Assembly (NCBI GenBank): GCA_963621995.1
Contig: CAVFFZ010000020.1
Span: forward strand, 1-22,563
Source of the DNA: UMGS1663 sp963621995
GTDB lineage: Bacteria; Bacillota; Clostridia; TANB77; CAG-508
Direction: 5' to 3'
DNA: 22,563 nt
Shown here: positions 8,017 through 15,637 of the stretch, in pieces
Layout: the number at the start of each line of letters is the position of its first letter
How positions within the stretch are numbered: position 1 is the first letter of the stretch
Program-made: the position numbers and the translations under genes
The notes under the pieces: model-generated
The model's database searches: none
What the model was told of the DNA's origin: nothing
Seen by the model: the letters and a program-made list of their open reading frames with translations, nothing else

Positions 8017-8685
8017 TTATAATTTATAAGTCATTTTAGTTATTCTTCCTGTCTTTTTATCATATTCAAATCCTTCATATTTAAAAGTTTTTGATTTTAT
8101 TTCTGTTAATAAATTTTTTATATTATTATAAGCTTGTATATCATTTGTTATTTCATCTGGTAGCTTTTCGTTTTCTCCGTAACCCAATATATTTTTTATA
8201 TCATTTGTTCTCATTGCTGCTAATTGTGCTGTAGTTCTAGATATATTACTTATTGTTTTATGGTAAAATATATGTCCATCTTTCTTATTTCTACTTGAAT
8301 ATTTATCTATTTCACTTTGTATTTTTTCAACTTGTTCACATATTTGCCTTGCTGTATATGTTCTATTTTTTACAAAATATTTTTCATTTATAGTGCTTTC
8401 AAATGTAACATATAATTCTAGTTTAGTATATCCTTTGTTATTTGACTCGCGTATATTATAATCATCTACCATATTTGCAAGTGAAAGTATTTCACTACCA
8501 TATATATTTCTTGCATATACATCATATTTTTTATTAAATTCTGTTATTACTTCTACTTCATCATTTGATTGCTCAATTGATTGTAATCCACTTAAATTAT
8601 TATAAAAAAACACAAGAAGTCCAATAACTAATAATGAAATTAATACTCCACCTGCCATAATTAGGGCTTTTGATGCATTCTCCAT
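8017..8685 (-). CDS. MENAS-family pilin-like protein, 222 residues
   Basis: Starts MENASKALIMAGGVLISLLV, with one membrane helix to about residue 28. It continues into a polar helix, then a conserved FNKKYDVYARNIYGSEILSL block and a mostly helical ectodomain. It is the first subunit-type gene after the platform gene, which ends 15 bases upstream. The tight spacing and AAAGGGGG Shine-Dalgarno indicate co-expression with the platform. No catalytic motif is visible. Together with the 171-, 135- and 259-residue proteins it forms a paralogous set made by local duplication. Confidence 0.68.
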   Translation of the reverse strand: MENASKALIMAGGVLISLLVIGLLVFFYNNLSGLQSIEQSNDEVEVITEFNKKYDVYARNIYGSEILSLANMVDDYNIRESNNKGYTKLELYVTFESTINEKYFVKNRTYTARQICEQVEKIQSEIDKYSSRNKKDGHIFYHKTISNISRTTAQLAAMRTNDIKNILGYGENEKLPDEITNDIQAYNNIKNLLTEIKSKTFKYEGFEYDKKTGRITKMTYKL

Positions 8686-8700
8686 TATTTCCCCCTTTAA

Positions 8701-10782
8701 CTATTTCATTGCTGACATTGTGTTAAATGATGTTGACATACTTGTTAATCCTATAAATACTAATGGAATAATTAAGTATCCAACAAAAAGCATTACCATT
8801 GGTGCAAATCCAATACCTTTTCCTATCATTCCTTTTTTAGAAATTAGTCTTTCATTTGATTCTTTACGTTTTGATTGGTAGTAATCTCTTTCTGTATCTA
8901 ATTCATCAAATGCGTCTTTAATTGGTATTTTTTCAACAGCTGCTTGAAGATTTTCAATAATTCTTATAAATTGCTGATAAGTTACTTCTTCTTTCATAGC
9001 TTCTAGTGCTTCCCAAGGTCCACTCTCATAATCATTAACACATTTACTAATTGGATCTTTAAATATATTTGAATATCTTTCTAGCCATTCTAATATAATT
9101 TCAACATTAACCCTCTCTATTCTCATAAGCATTAAGATGATTGTTTGGAATTGCATTACTTCGTCTTCCATTTCCATCTCTCTCATCCTCTTTTGGAATT
9201 TTAGAAGCCATATTGGTGACATATATGCAATCATTGCAATTACCATACCACCTAATACTTCTAGCCAGCTTAAATATTCGCTATTTACTGTTTTTATTTT
9301 GCCCATTATTCTTTCTGCTGCAGCAACTCTTTCTTCATCCTTTTTGTCTATATAATCTTTATTTACATTTCCTTTTTTCATTGCTTTTTCTATGTCTTCT
9401 TGTTTTAAATCTTCTTTTCCTTTAAAATATTTTATATATTCATTATCAGATTTTGTAAGCTCGTCTGCCTTTTTTCTGTCTTTTGCACTCATATCTCCTA
9501 TTATGTCATAGGTTGTCGTTGGATCTGTGTATACATTATTTATTGTAATTCTATGTAATTGCCAAAAGAATACTACAGATACAACAAATGCTACAGCACA
9601 TAACAATATTCTATTTATATATAGCCATTGTATTTTGTCTTTTGATGCAGCTTCTTTCATAATTGTCTTTATTTTTCTTGATTCTTTTGTTCCTTCTTTT
9701 GGTATAAATAAATCTACAAATTTTTTTATTGGTTTTATTTTATATAATTTCTCTTGCCATGGATTTTCTGTATTTTTTGTATTCATTTTTGTAGAGCCAT
9801 TATCTTTTAGTTTTCTTGTTAATATATAACATACAAATGTTGCTATTAAAATTAATATTTGTACAAGCATTCCATCTTTACCATTATAGAAACTTTCCAC
9901 GAAACTAAATTGTGATATTGCCCAATTTTTTATTGGTTCTAAGCACAACATTGGTACAATAGCTATAACAGATAAACTTTGGAATACATAATCTAGCTTG
10001 TCTCTTTTTAATATTTCAAGTTGCATTTCTTGCGTAATATTATTTAAGTTTTTTAAGTATAATGATGCTCCATCTACTTTTCTGTCCCCAAATTCTTTTG
10101 TTAAATATGATACTCCAGCAAATTCTTTTAAGTATGCATTTGGTGCTACATCATAGTATTTTTCAAGTTCTCCTTCAGGATCATCTGAAATTAATACTTC
10201 ATATATTTTTTCGGCTTGTCTTGCCATTTCTGGATTTTCATCATCTTGCGCTGTTTGATATATTGCTTCTTCTACCATATTAAATTCATGGTATGCATGT
10301 CTTATTTCTGAGAAGAAATTTATTTGTTGTTTTAATAAGTTATTGTCTATTCTATCTACTCTTCCATCTATAAAAGTATCTAATAGAAATATTTCAAATA
10401 TCAATAATATACTCATTAATAATGTATTATTTTTTGTTAAAACAACAATTGCAATTGTTAATGGTATAATAATTAAGAAAGTTCTAGTTAATATTCTAGC
10501 AGTTTGCATTCTAGTTAAATATTCATCATCTATATTAATAATTTCTAGTCTTCTTCTTAATTTCATCAAATATCTTTTTATAAAAGGTGTTTTTAAATAA
10601 AAAACATATAATTTTTGATATATAATTTCTTTAGAAAATGCTGAAGTTTTTGTTCCTTGTTGTAATTCTCTTATATATTTTTCTTCTTTATTATTTCTTT
10701 TTAATATAAAGAATACAATTACTATAATTGCAAGTAATGCTCCAACACCTATCATCATATACATTAGCATTTGGCTGTTCAT
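8701..10782 (-). CDS. TadB-TadC fused inner-membrane platform protein
   Basis: 693 residues. In Tad and other type IV filament systems the platform (GspF/T2SSF fold) couples the ATPase to subunit extraction. Here two such halves are joined. The first half has membrane segments near 6-27, 95-140 and 265-325. The second has segments near 395-415, 510-530 and 655-685. Cytoplasmic helical parts carry YHEFNMVEEAIYQTAQ and later LMRIERVNVEIILEWLERYS, the typical platform repeats. Most Tad loci encode TadB and TadC separately, so the fusion (or an internal duplication) is a feature of this lineage. Shine-Dalgarno GGAGGTG lies 11 bases before the ATG. A structured 107-base leader separates it from the ATPase gene. 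Confidence 0.8.
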   Translation of the reverse strand: MNSQMLMYMMIGVGALLAIIVIVFFILKRNNKEEKYIRELQQGTKTSAFSKEIIYQKLYVFYLKTPFIKRYLMKLRRRLEIINIDDEYLTRMQTARILTRTFLIIIPLTIAIVVLTKNNTLLMSILLIFEIFLLDTFIDGRVDRIDNNLLKQQINFFSEIRHAYHEFNMVEEAIYQTAQDDENPEMARQAEKIYEVLISDDPEGELEKYYDVAPNAYLKEFAGVSYLTKEFGDRKVDGASLYLKNLNNITQEMQLEILKRDKLDYVFQSLSVIAIVPMLCLEPIKNWAISQFSFVESFYNGKDGMLVQILILIATFVCYILTRKLKDNGSTKMNTKNTENPWQEKLYKIKPIKKFVDLFIPKEGTKESRKIKTIMKEAASKDKIQWLYINRILLCAVAFVVSVVFFWQLHRITINNVYTDPTTTYDIIGDMSAKDRKKADELTKSDNEYIKYFKGKEDLKQEDIEKAMKKGNVNKDYIDKKDEERVAAAERIMGKIKTVNSEYLSWLEVLGGMVIAMIAYMSPIWLLKFQKRMREMEMEDEVMQFQTIILMLMRIERVNVEIILEWLERYSNIFKDPISKCVNDYESGPWEALEAMKEEVTYQQFIRIIENLQAAVEKIPIKDAFDELDTERDYYQSKRKESNERLISKKGMIGKGIGFAPMVMLFVGYLIIPLVFIGLTSMSTSFNTMSAMK

Positions 10783-10821
10783 TTACTTATCAACACCTCC
10801 TCTATCTTGCTTTGGTTCCTG

Positions 10822-10875
10822 ACGGAAACATAGATTTTCCTATGGTTGCTTCTTTAAAGACAATCTATGTTCCGT
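10822..10875 (-). other. structured leader of the platform gene
   Basis: A 14-bp stem with one bulged A (10822-10836 with 10862-10875) encloses a 25-base loop. An alternative shorter hairpin (10829-10833 with 10840-10844) competes for the same bases. It lies 20 bases before the Shine-Dalgarno of the platform gene, so two exclusive folds could tune translation or RNA decay. Confidence 0.45.
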
Positions 10876-10889
10876 GCAGAGTATCTCTA

Positions 10890-11717
10890 TTATTTATTAA
10901 TTGGTTTTCTTCCTCTTTTTTCAGATGCAGGTAATTCTTGTGTTTCATCTTCTGCATATCTCTTTACCTTTGTTCCCCAATTTCTTTCTACGAATTTTAT
11001 AAATTCTTCTGCGTCTGCATCATCCATGTTATTTAACATTTCACGGATGTTATTATCTGATATTTTATTTGTTAATACATATGTTCCGTCATGATACTCT
11101 AATATGTTTTGATATTTGTATAACTCTTTGTTTGTACTCTTGCTAAAATAATATGTCGCATTATCCATAAATTTGTCAAATTTTCCTTCTAATGTTTTTT
11201 CTTTTCTATGGTCAAATGTATATTCATTTTTTTCTTCTACTGGTATACATTCTGTAACACGCTCTATGTATCTTCTACCTCTAAAGTCTTTTACTAAGTG
11301 AATATCAAAATTTAATACTGAAACAACTTGTTCTTCTGCTGTTCTTTCATCTTTGAAAACTCCAGCTCTTAACATTGAGTTACGTAGTGCTGTTACTAAG
11401 TCTGGGAATGTTTTAGCATGGTGAGTGAATAATGTAAACTTAGATGCAACCTGTGCAGATTGAATCATCCAAGATGCTACGGGATCAGTTGCAACCTCAC
11501 CGATGATATTAACAGAACCATCAGTTTTCTTTTGAACGTCCAAACACTCTTGTCCAGATACTGTTTCTGTTTCACGCATTGATAAAATATTTCTTGTAGG
11601 ATATATTTTTCTTAAGTGAAGCTCAAATGCAGTTTCTGTAATACGAAGGTTCATTGTTTCATATATATTTTCAATCATAGCCATAAGCATTGTTGTTTTT
11701 CCGGCAACCTTGCTCAC
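10890..11717 (-). CDS. CpaF/TadA secretion ATPase, carboxyl half (frameshifted from the upstream half)
   Basis: Carries the rest of a GspE/CpaF-type hexameric ATPase: GKTTMLMAMIENIYETMN after the P-loop Gly, an Asp-box-like region (IYPTRNILSMRETE), the Walker B-like VNIIGEVATD, and the His-box FTHHAKTFPDLVTALRN. The frame can be opened at GTG 11717, but nothing like a Shine-Dalgarno precedes it and half the P-loop would be missing. I read it as the continuation of the 12849 gene after a one-base frameshift at 11703-11704. With one C removed, the whole protein is 652 residues with an intact GEQGCGKTT P-loop. The tail (EDETQELPASEKRGRKPINK) is polar and probably disordered. Confidence 0.8.
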   Translation of the reverse strand: MSKVAGKTTMLMAMIENIYETMNLRITETAFELHLRKIYPTRNILSMRETETVSGQECLDVQKKTDGSVNIIGEVATDPVASWMIQSAQVASKFTLFTHHAKTFPDLVTALRNSMLRAGVFKDERTAEEQVVSVLNFDIHLVKDFRGRRYIERVTECIPVEEKNEYTFDHRKEKTLEGKFDKFMDNATYYFSKSTNKELYKYQNILEYHDGTYVLTNKISDNNIREMLNNMDDADAEEFIKFVERNWGTKVKRYAEDETQELPASEKRGRKPINK

Positions 11718-12849
11718 CAGTTAATGATATAATTCTTGCACCTTTTACTAAATATTTTAAAAGTTCTATTGTTTCTTCTTTTCCTGGGAAACGTACTATT
11801 TGTTCTAGTGTAGCACGTTTAACATCAAATTTTCTTACGAAAAATGCCCATGTTTCTGACATACTTGGTCTTACAACAACAACACGAGAACCATCTTTCA
11901 TTTCATTAATTTTATAACCATTTGTATCTGATAATTGTCCTGGGTTATTGTATTTATAAATATTTTGACATACTCTTTTTAGTTCTGCTTCTGTTCCAAA
12001 AGATAAAAATGCTAAACGTATTGATTTACCATGGAACATTATCCAAATACTATCACAAGCACGAGGTACTTTGTGATCAACTATTTGATCTAAATAATCT
12101 CCATCTGTTTGTGCTACTTGGCTTAAGAAACTTTCCGGTAGTCCAGATACACCACCTGAAATACCATCTATGTTCATATCACGAATTTCATCTATACTTG
12201 AATAACCTTTATAATGTTGATAAATTCTTTGTACTACAACATTTAATTTATCTTGGAAACCAAGTACAAAATTTTCTTTTTCAAAAATTTCGTTAATTTC
12301 ATCTTCTGTTATTACATAAGAAGGTTTAGTTTCTCCTGATATATATTTTAATCTTGCTAAGTCATATTTATTTATTATCTCACTTAACGCTTCATATCCA
12401 AAATCTTGTTTATACATATAAAGAATTATTTCAAATTTATCTTGTGCAGTTAAAAGTGATGGTACATCAAAAGGTATTGCTGTTGATATGTTTATTTCTG
12501 ATACTCCATATTCTTTTGATAATATATCAAAGATTAATTCTTTTACATATTTTTTATCGTTAACATCTCCATATGTACAGCCTTTTAATGCTTTCTTTAA
12601 TTCGTATTTTTTATTTTTTCTTCTTTTTAATTCTTCCTCTGAAAGACCTATATCATATAAGTTAATCTTTGTTATTTCATCTAATCTTTTCTTTACAAAA
12701 GCCATCATTTTTTCCAGTGTATACGTTTTATCATCTACTTGTACTTTTTCTTCTTCTTTTTCATTCTGTCTCTTTTTCAACTTACGTATAATTAGAAATC
12801 CTGCTATTAGTAATACTAATAAGATTAATATTATATTAACGAAGTTCAT
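11671..12849 (-). CDS. CpaF/TadA secretion ATPase, amino half with membrane anchor (frameshifted)
   Basis: Amino half of the motor ATPase that energises Tad-type filament assembly. Residues 3-23 form a membrane helix followed by a basic stop, unusual because CpaF/TadA is normally cytosolic. Then come a helical amino-terminal domain and the pre-ATPase domain with ITEDEINEIF, ISGGVSGLP, VPRACDSIWIMFHGKSIRLA and VVRPSMSETWAFFVRKF. The reading stays homologous to Gly381-Cys382 of the P-loop and then runs into 10 unrelated residues (RKNNNAYGYD) and a stop. A single extra C explains this. Start: ATG 12849 after GGAAGGAG. An out-of-frame ATG-CTA-TGA overlaps just before it. Confidence 0.8.
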   Translation of the reverse strand: MNFVNIILILLVLLIAGFLIIRKLKKRQNEKEEEKVQVDDKTYTLEKMMAFVKKRLDEITKINLYDIGLSEEELKRRKNKKYELKKALKGCTYGDVNDKKYVKELIFDILSKEYGVSEINISTAIPFDVPSLLTAQDKFEIILYMYKQDFGYEALSEIINKYDLARLKYISGETKPSYVITEDEINEIFEKENFVLGFQDKLNVVVQRIYQHYKGYSSIDEIRDMNIDGISGGVSGLPESFLSQVAQTDGDYLDQIVDHKVPRACDSIWIMFHGKSIRLAFLSFGTEAELKRVCQNIYKYNNPGQLSDTNGYKINEMKDGSRVVVVRPSMSETWAFFVRKFDVKRATLEQIVRFPGKEETIELLKYLVKGARIISLTGEQGCRKNNNAYGYD

Positions 12850-12879
12850 AGCATAAGGCTCCTTCCTTTATTTCTTTAG

Positions 12880-13722
12880 TTACAATTTTAATTGTAATTC
12901 TTGCATTTTATATGTTAAATCTTTTGCTAATCTTGCAGTTTCTTCTACAAATACTGCATTTCTATCATCTGGTTCAACTCTTCTTAATCTTAAGAAAAAT
13001 TCTGCTACTTTTCCTTCTGAGCAACTTTCAAAAAATAATGTATTATATGGGATAGCATGTATTTCTTTCTTTTCTTTCATATATCTAGTAACATTTTTTA
13101 CATTATACTTTGAATATTTATCGTATCTTCCTAGATTTAGTAGTATATTATTTTTCTTAAAAAAGTCATTTTCTTCTCTCAATTTCATAAAATTATCTAT
13201 TGTTTTTAATCTTTGTGTCATATTTACTATTATAATATCTGATAGTTGTAATATTTCTCTTGCTTGTTCTTTTGGCATTCTTTTTGAAATATCTACAAAT
13301 ACTAAATCATAATTTCTATTAGCAATTTGCACTATACTTGGATATAATCCTGCTATTTTTCTATATTCGTCATATTCTTTTGTTTTTGATGAACAAAGAA
13401 CATCTAATCTATCTTTAAAGACTATTTTTGTATAATTAGACACAATATTATTAGAAGTTTTATTACTATTTATTATTTTTATTAGACCTTCTACACCTGA
13501 CTCTAGTCCTACTTGTGCTTTATCATTAGAAAATGTTTTTACCAATTGTTCCATTTTCTCTAAATTCCAATAGCTATCTTCCAATGTTGAATCTTTAAAG
13601 CTAGTACTAATATCCAATATTCTGTAATTATGTTCTATTGCCATATAAGTAGATAGTGCTACCATTGACATTGTTTGTGCAGTTTCTTTATCTTCATCAC
13701 TCCAAAATGCAATTATTGCCAT
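12880..13722 (-). CDS. TadZ/CpaE-like MinD-family protein with degenerate P-loop
   Basis: 280 residues with the SIMIBI (ParA/MinD) fold order: a first strand AIIAFW, a would-be deviant Walker A region SDEDKETAQT that keeps a Lys but has lost the glycines, a strand ending in ILDIST, then YDLVFVDIS (Walker B-like) and SDIIIVNMTQ. TadZ/CpaE proteins localise Tad machines to the pole and some are known to have atypical nucleotide sites. It begins 2 bases after the stop of the companion gene, whose last codons contain its Shine-Dalgarno (AAAAGGAG), so the two are translationally coupled. It probably does not hydrolyse ATP, or does so poorly. Confidence 0.7.
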   Translation of the reverse strand: MAIIAFWSDEDKETAQTMSMVALSTYMAIEHNYRILDISTSFKDSTLEDSYWNLEKMEQLVKTFSNDKAQVGLESGVEGLIKIINSNKTSNNIVSNYTKIVFKDRLDVLCSSKTKEYDEYRKIAGLYPSIVQIANRNYDLVFVDISKRMPKEQAREILQLSDIIIVNMTQRLKTIDNFMKLREENDFFKKNNILLNLGRYDKYSKYNVKNVTRYMKEKKEIHAIPYNTLFFESCSEGKVAEFFLRLRRVEPDDRNAVFVEETARLAKDLTYKMQELQLKL

Positions 13723-13724
13723 TT

Positions 13725-14423
13725 TTATACTCCTTTTTCTATTTTTCTAAATGTGTTTCTAATTATTTTTTCATCCATATCGTCCAAAATTTTAGTTGTT
13801 AAATACATTAATCCTTCTTTATATTGACTGCTTAACTTTCTAAATTTTATCTTAGAAACTCTTTGGTTATTATATATAACCGTTTGGTCTCCTACTTCAA
13901 ATGGAAAATAAATTCTTTCTTCGCTCCAGTTAATTTTACTTCCTATAGTTAAGAAGTTTAAATAGTCATCCTCCTCTTTTAATATATCTTTTGCAAACAA
14001 TACTTTAGTTGCATTAATAGTAGTTTGAAGTCCGCTAATTGATTCTAATCCTCTTTTTATTGAATACATATCAAAAGATGTAACAAAATAAACTTGTTCA
14101 AATGTTTCTAATTCAAAACTTCTTACTGTATTTGAAGTATCCATGTCTATTAATGCTATATCATAATTTAATTCTACTAACTTAGGCATTCCTAAATACT
14201 CTTTTATATTGTCCATATTTTCAAATCCAACAGCTATATCTATTCCTTCAAATTCTGTAACATAAGATTTTGAAGGTTTAATTACTGGAACTATATACCT
14301 TGCTTTTTGTGTTAATGTTGTATCTATTAGTATAACTTTTCTTCCCATTTCTACTAATATCTTCGCAACATACAATATTAAATCAGTTTTGTCATAAGCT
14401 CCAATGAATCCTATTTTTTTCAT
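13725..14423 (-). CDS. second TadZ/MinD-like protein with degenerate P-loop
   Basis: 232 residues, same fold order as the next gene: KKIGFIGAYDKTDLILYVAK where a MinD P-loop would be, VILIDT, then LNYDIALIDMDTS as the Walker B-like strand and QVYFVTSFDMYSI. The Gly-Lys-Gly-Gly pattern is reduced to GAYDKT, with one Lys kept. It differs enough from its neighbour to be an old duplication. The coupled pair suggests a heterodimeric positioning or clamp unit for the secretion ATPase. Shine-Dalgarno GGAGGAAAG precedes the ATG. Identity is from fold pattern and context, not from a strong motif. Confidence 0.62.
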   Translation of the reverse strand: MKKIGFIGAYDKTDLILYVAKILVEMGRKVILIDTTLTQKARYIVPVIKPSKSYVTEFEGIDIAVGFENMDNIKEYLGMPKLVELNYDIALIDMDTSNTVRSFELETFEQVYFVTSFDMYSIKRGLESISGLQTTINATKVLFAKDILKEEDDYLNFLTIGSKINWSEERIYFPFEVGDQTVIYNNQRVSKIKFRKLSSQYKEGLMYLTTKILDDMDEKIIRNTFRKIEKGV

Positions 14424-14447
14424 TGCTTTCCTCCATTTTTAATGTCT

Positions 14448-14465
14448 CAACCTCCTGTCAGGTTG
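14448..14465 (-). other. small hairpin between cpaB-like and tadZ-like genes
   Basis: CAACCT (14448-14453) pairs with AGGTTG (14460-14465) around a 6-base loop. No T-run follows. It lies in the 59-base gap between two cotranscribed genes and may influence processing. Confidence 0.4.
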
Positions 14466-14482
14466 TATCTCTTCTTTTAATT

Positions 14483-15385
14483 TTAATATCCGCCTAATGT
14501 TTCTAAGTAAGTTTGTCTTTCTTCTTTTGCTTTTGTAATTTGTTCTTGTACTCCTTCTTCTATGTTGTCCACTCTATCTTGAGCATATTGAGCTAAAGTA
14601 CTATCTATTACATTTGTTCTTGTACTTGCATTTTGATTATATCTTGCAAATAACTCATTTTTAGCTTCTTGTTCAATATTTGGATTTGCATTTAATGCAC
14701 TTTGTACCGCTCCACTTGGCACATATGTTGGAGTTACAGAACTTTGTAGTCCTGGTTCTACATATGTAGTTGCATAAAGTAAAGAACCTTTGTCTATATA
14801 TGCTTCTATAATAGCATTTGACATTACCATAATTTCTGTTTCATCTAAGTTTATATCAATAGAATTAGCTGAATCAACTCCATCTATTTGTGGTATTTCA
14901 ACTTTCTTCTTTGAAACCACAATATAATCTACTCCATTTGACAATCTTAAACGTACATCTATATAATCTCCGCTTTGTATTTGTGTTGGTAAAATAATAG
15001 TATTATATTCTTGTTTTCTTATATCTGATGTAGTTATATCATCAGATTCTTGTACCATATTGTCTGTTATAACTGTTCCTATTTTTAATTCAATTTTTGC
15101 TATTGTCTTTTCAGTTAATTCTATAGATAATGCATTTTCTGGAATAGCTGAATTTTGAATTGTTTTTTTTGTCAATTTTTTATAAGATACTGTTTCTCCT
15201 GATTTTATATCTTGTGATACTACATATACTGTTTTACTATTAGCCTGTTGCTTTTTAGCATCTTGTTTTAAGTTATTTAATTGTATAAATAAAAATACTA
15301 TTACCAAACCAGTCACCAATAGTGTTCCTAATATTCCCATTAATAAATAATTATTTGCTTTTCTTTGCATTGGATTCATTGCCAT
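14483..15385 (-). CDS. CpaB/RcpC-like SAF-domain protein
   Basis: 300 residues from the ATG at 15385. A 19-codon extension is open upstream, but AAGGAGG at 15395-15401 fits only this start. Residues 14-37 are a membrane helix. Next is a SAF domain (about 48-115) with VYVVSQDIKSGETVSYKKLT and the IPENAL turn, the arrangement known from CpaB/RcpC and FlgA-type proteins. The rest is beta-rich with YNTIILPTQIQSGDYIDVRL, and the tail is helical, Gln/Glu-rich. CpaB normally works with an outer-membrane secretin. In a single-membrane cell it more likely binds peptidoglycan or guides the filament through the wall. It is the first gene of the locus and has a candidate promoter at 15431-15459. Confidence 0.75.
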   Translation of the reverse strand: MAMNPMQRKANNYLLMGILGTLLVTGLVIVFLFIQLNNLKQDAKKQQANSKTVYVVSQDIKSGETVSYKKLTKKTIQNSAIPENALSIELTEKTIAKIELKIGTVITDNMVQESDDITTSDIRKQEYNTIILPTQIQSGDYIDVRLRLSNGVDYIVVSKKKVEIPQIDGVDSANSIDINLDETEIMVMSNAIIEAYIDKGSLLYATTYVEPGLQSSVTPTYVPSGAVQSALNANPNIEQEAKNELFARYNQNASTRTNVIDSTLAQYAQDRVDNIEEGVQEQITKAKEERQTYLETLGGY

Positions 15386-15430
15386 ATCTATATTCCTCCT
15401 TATTTTTGACAAAATGTTATCACTTACCTT

Positions 15431-15459
15431 ATTGTACAACAATTTACGCAGAAAAACAA
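15431..15459 (-). promoter_or_regulatory. candidate promoter of the Tad-like operon
   Basis: Minus-strand TTGTTT, 17-base spacer, TACAAT. Initiation near 15424 leaves a short leader before AAGGAGG. The -35 box is weak. The neighbouring 15460-15540 stretch contains a tandem ATTACGAAAAT-type repeat and no gene. Confidence 0.4.
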
Positions 15460-15574
15460 TAAATTATAGCAAGTGTCATATAAAAATAATATTTTCGTAA
15501 TATTTTCGTAATATTGGCTTGTGCATCAAAAAATAGCACGTAAAATCCCCATGCTATGAGAACTTTGCCAGAAT

Positions 15575-15636
15575 ATACAAAATACCAAAAGAGACAGATT
15601 ACCTTTTGGTAACGCGTCCCTTTTGGTATTTTGTAT
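15575..15636. repeat. 62-base near-perfect palindrome after the DUF2651-like gene
   Basis: A perfect 17-bp outer stem (15575-15591 with 15620-15636), three further pairs after one mismatch, and a register-matched inner 5-bp stem closing a TTTT loop (15599-15612). It begins 2 bases after the stop of the gene at 15638. It may terminate that gene on the minus strand, though no T-run follows. Its core GGGACGCGTTACC...GGTAATCTGTC recurs in degraded form at 3278-3318 and 18258-18300, so it also looks like a REP-type dispersed element. Confidence 0.7.
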
Positions 15637-15637
15637 T

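Noticed and set aside
11690..11720. Programmed +1 frameshifting at TGC-CGG to make full-length CpaF
   Set aside because: The rare CGG codon is suggestive, but the Cys tRNA would re-pair poorly on GCC after a slip, and there is no stop codon at the site or stimulator I can see. Error or mutation is simpler.
15480..15520. Tandem ATTTTCGTAATATT-type repeat as a CRISPR or iteron array
   Set aside because: Only two adjoining copies, no spacers and no replication or cas gene nearby.
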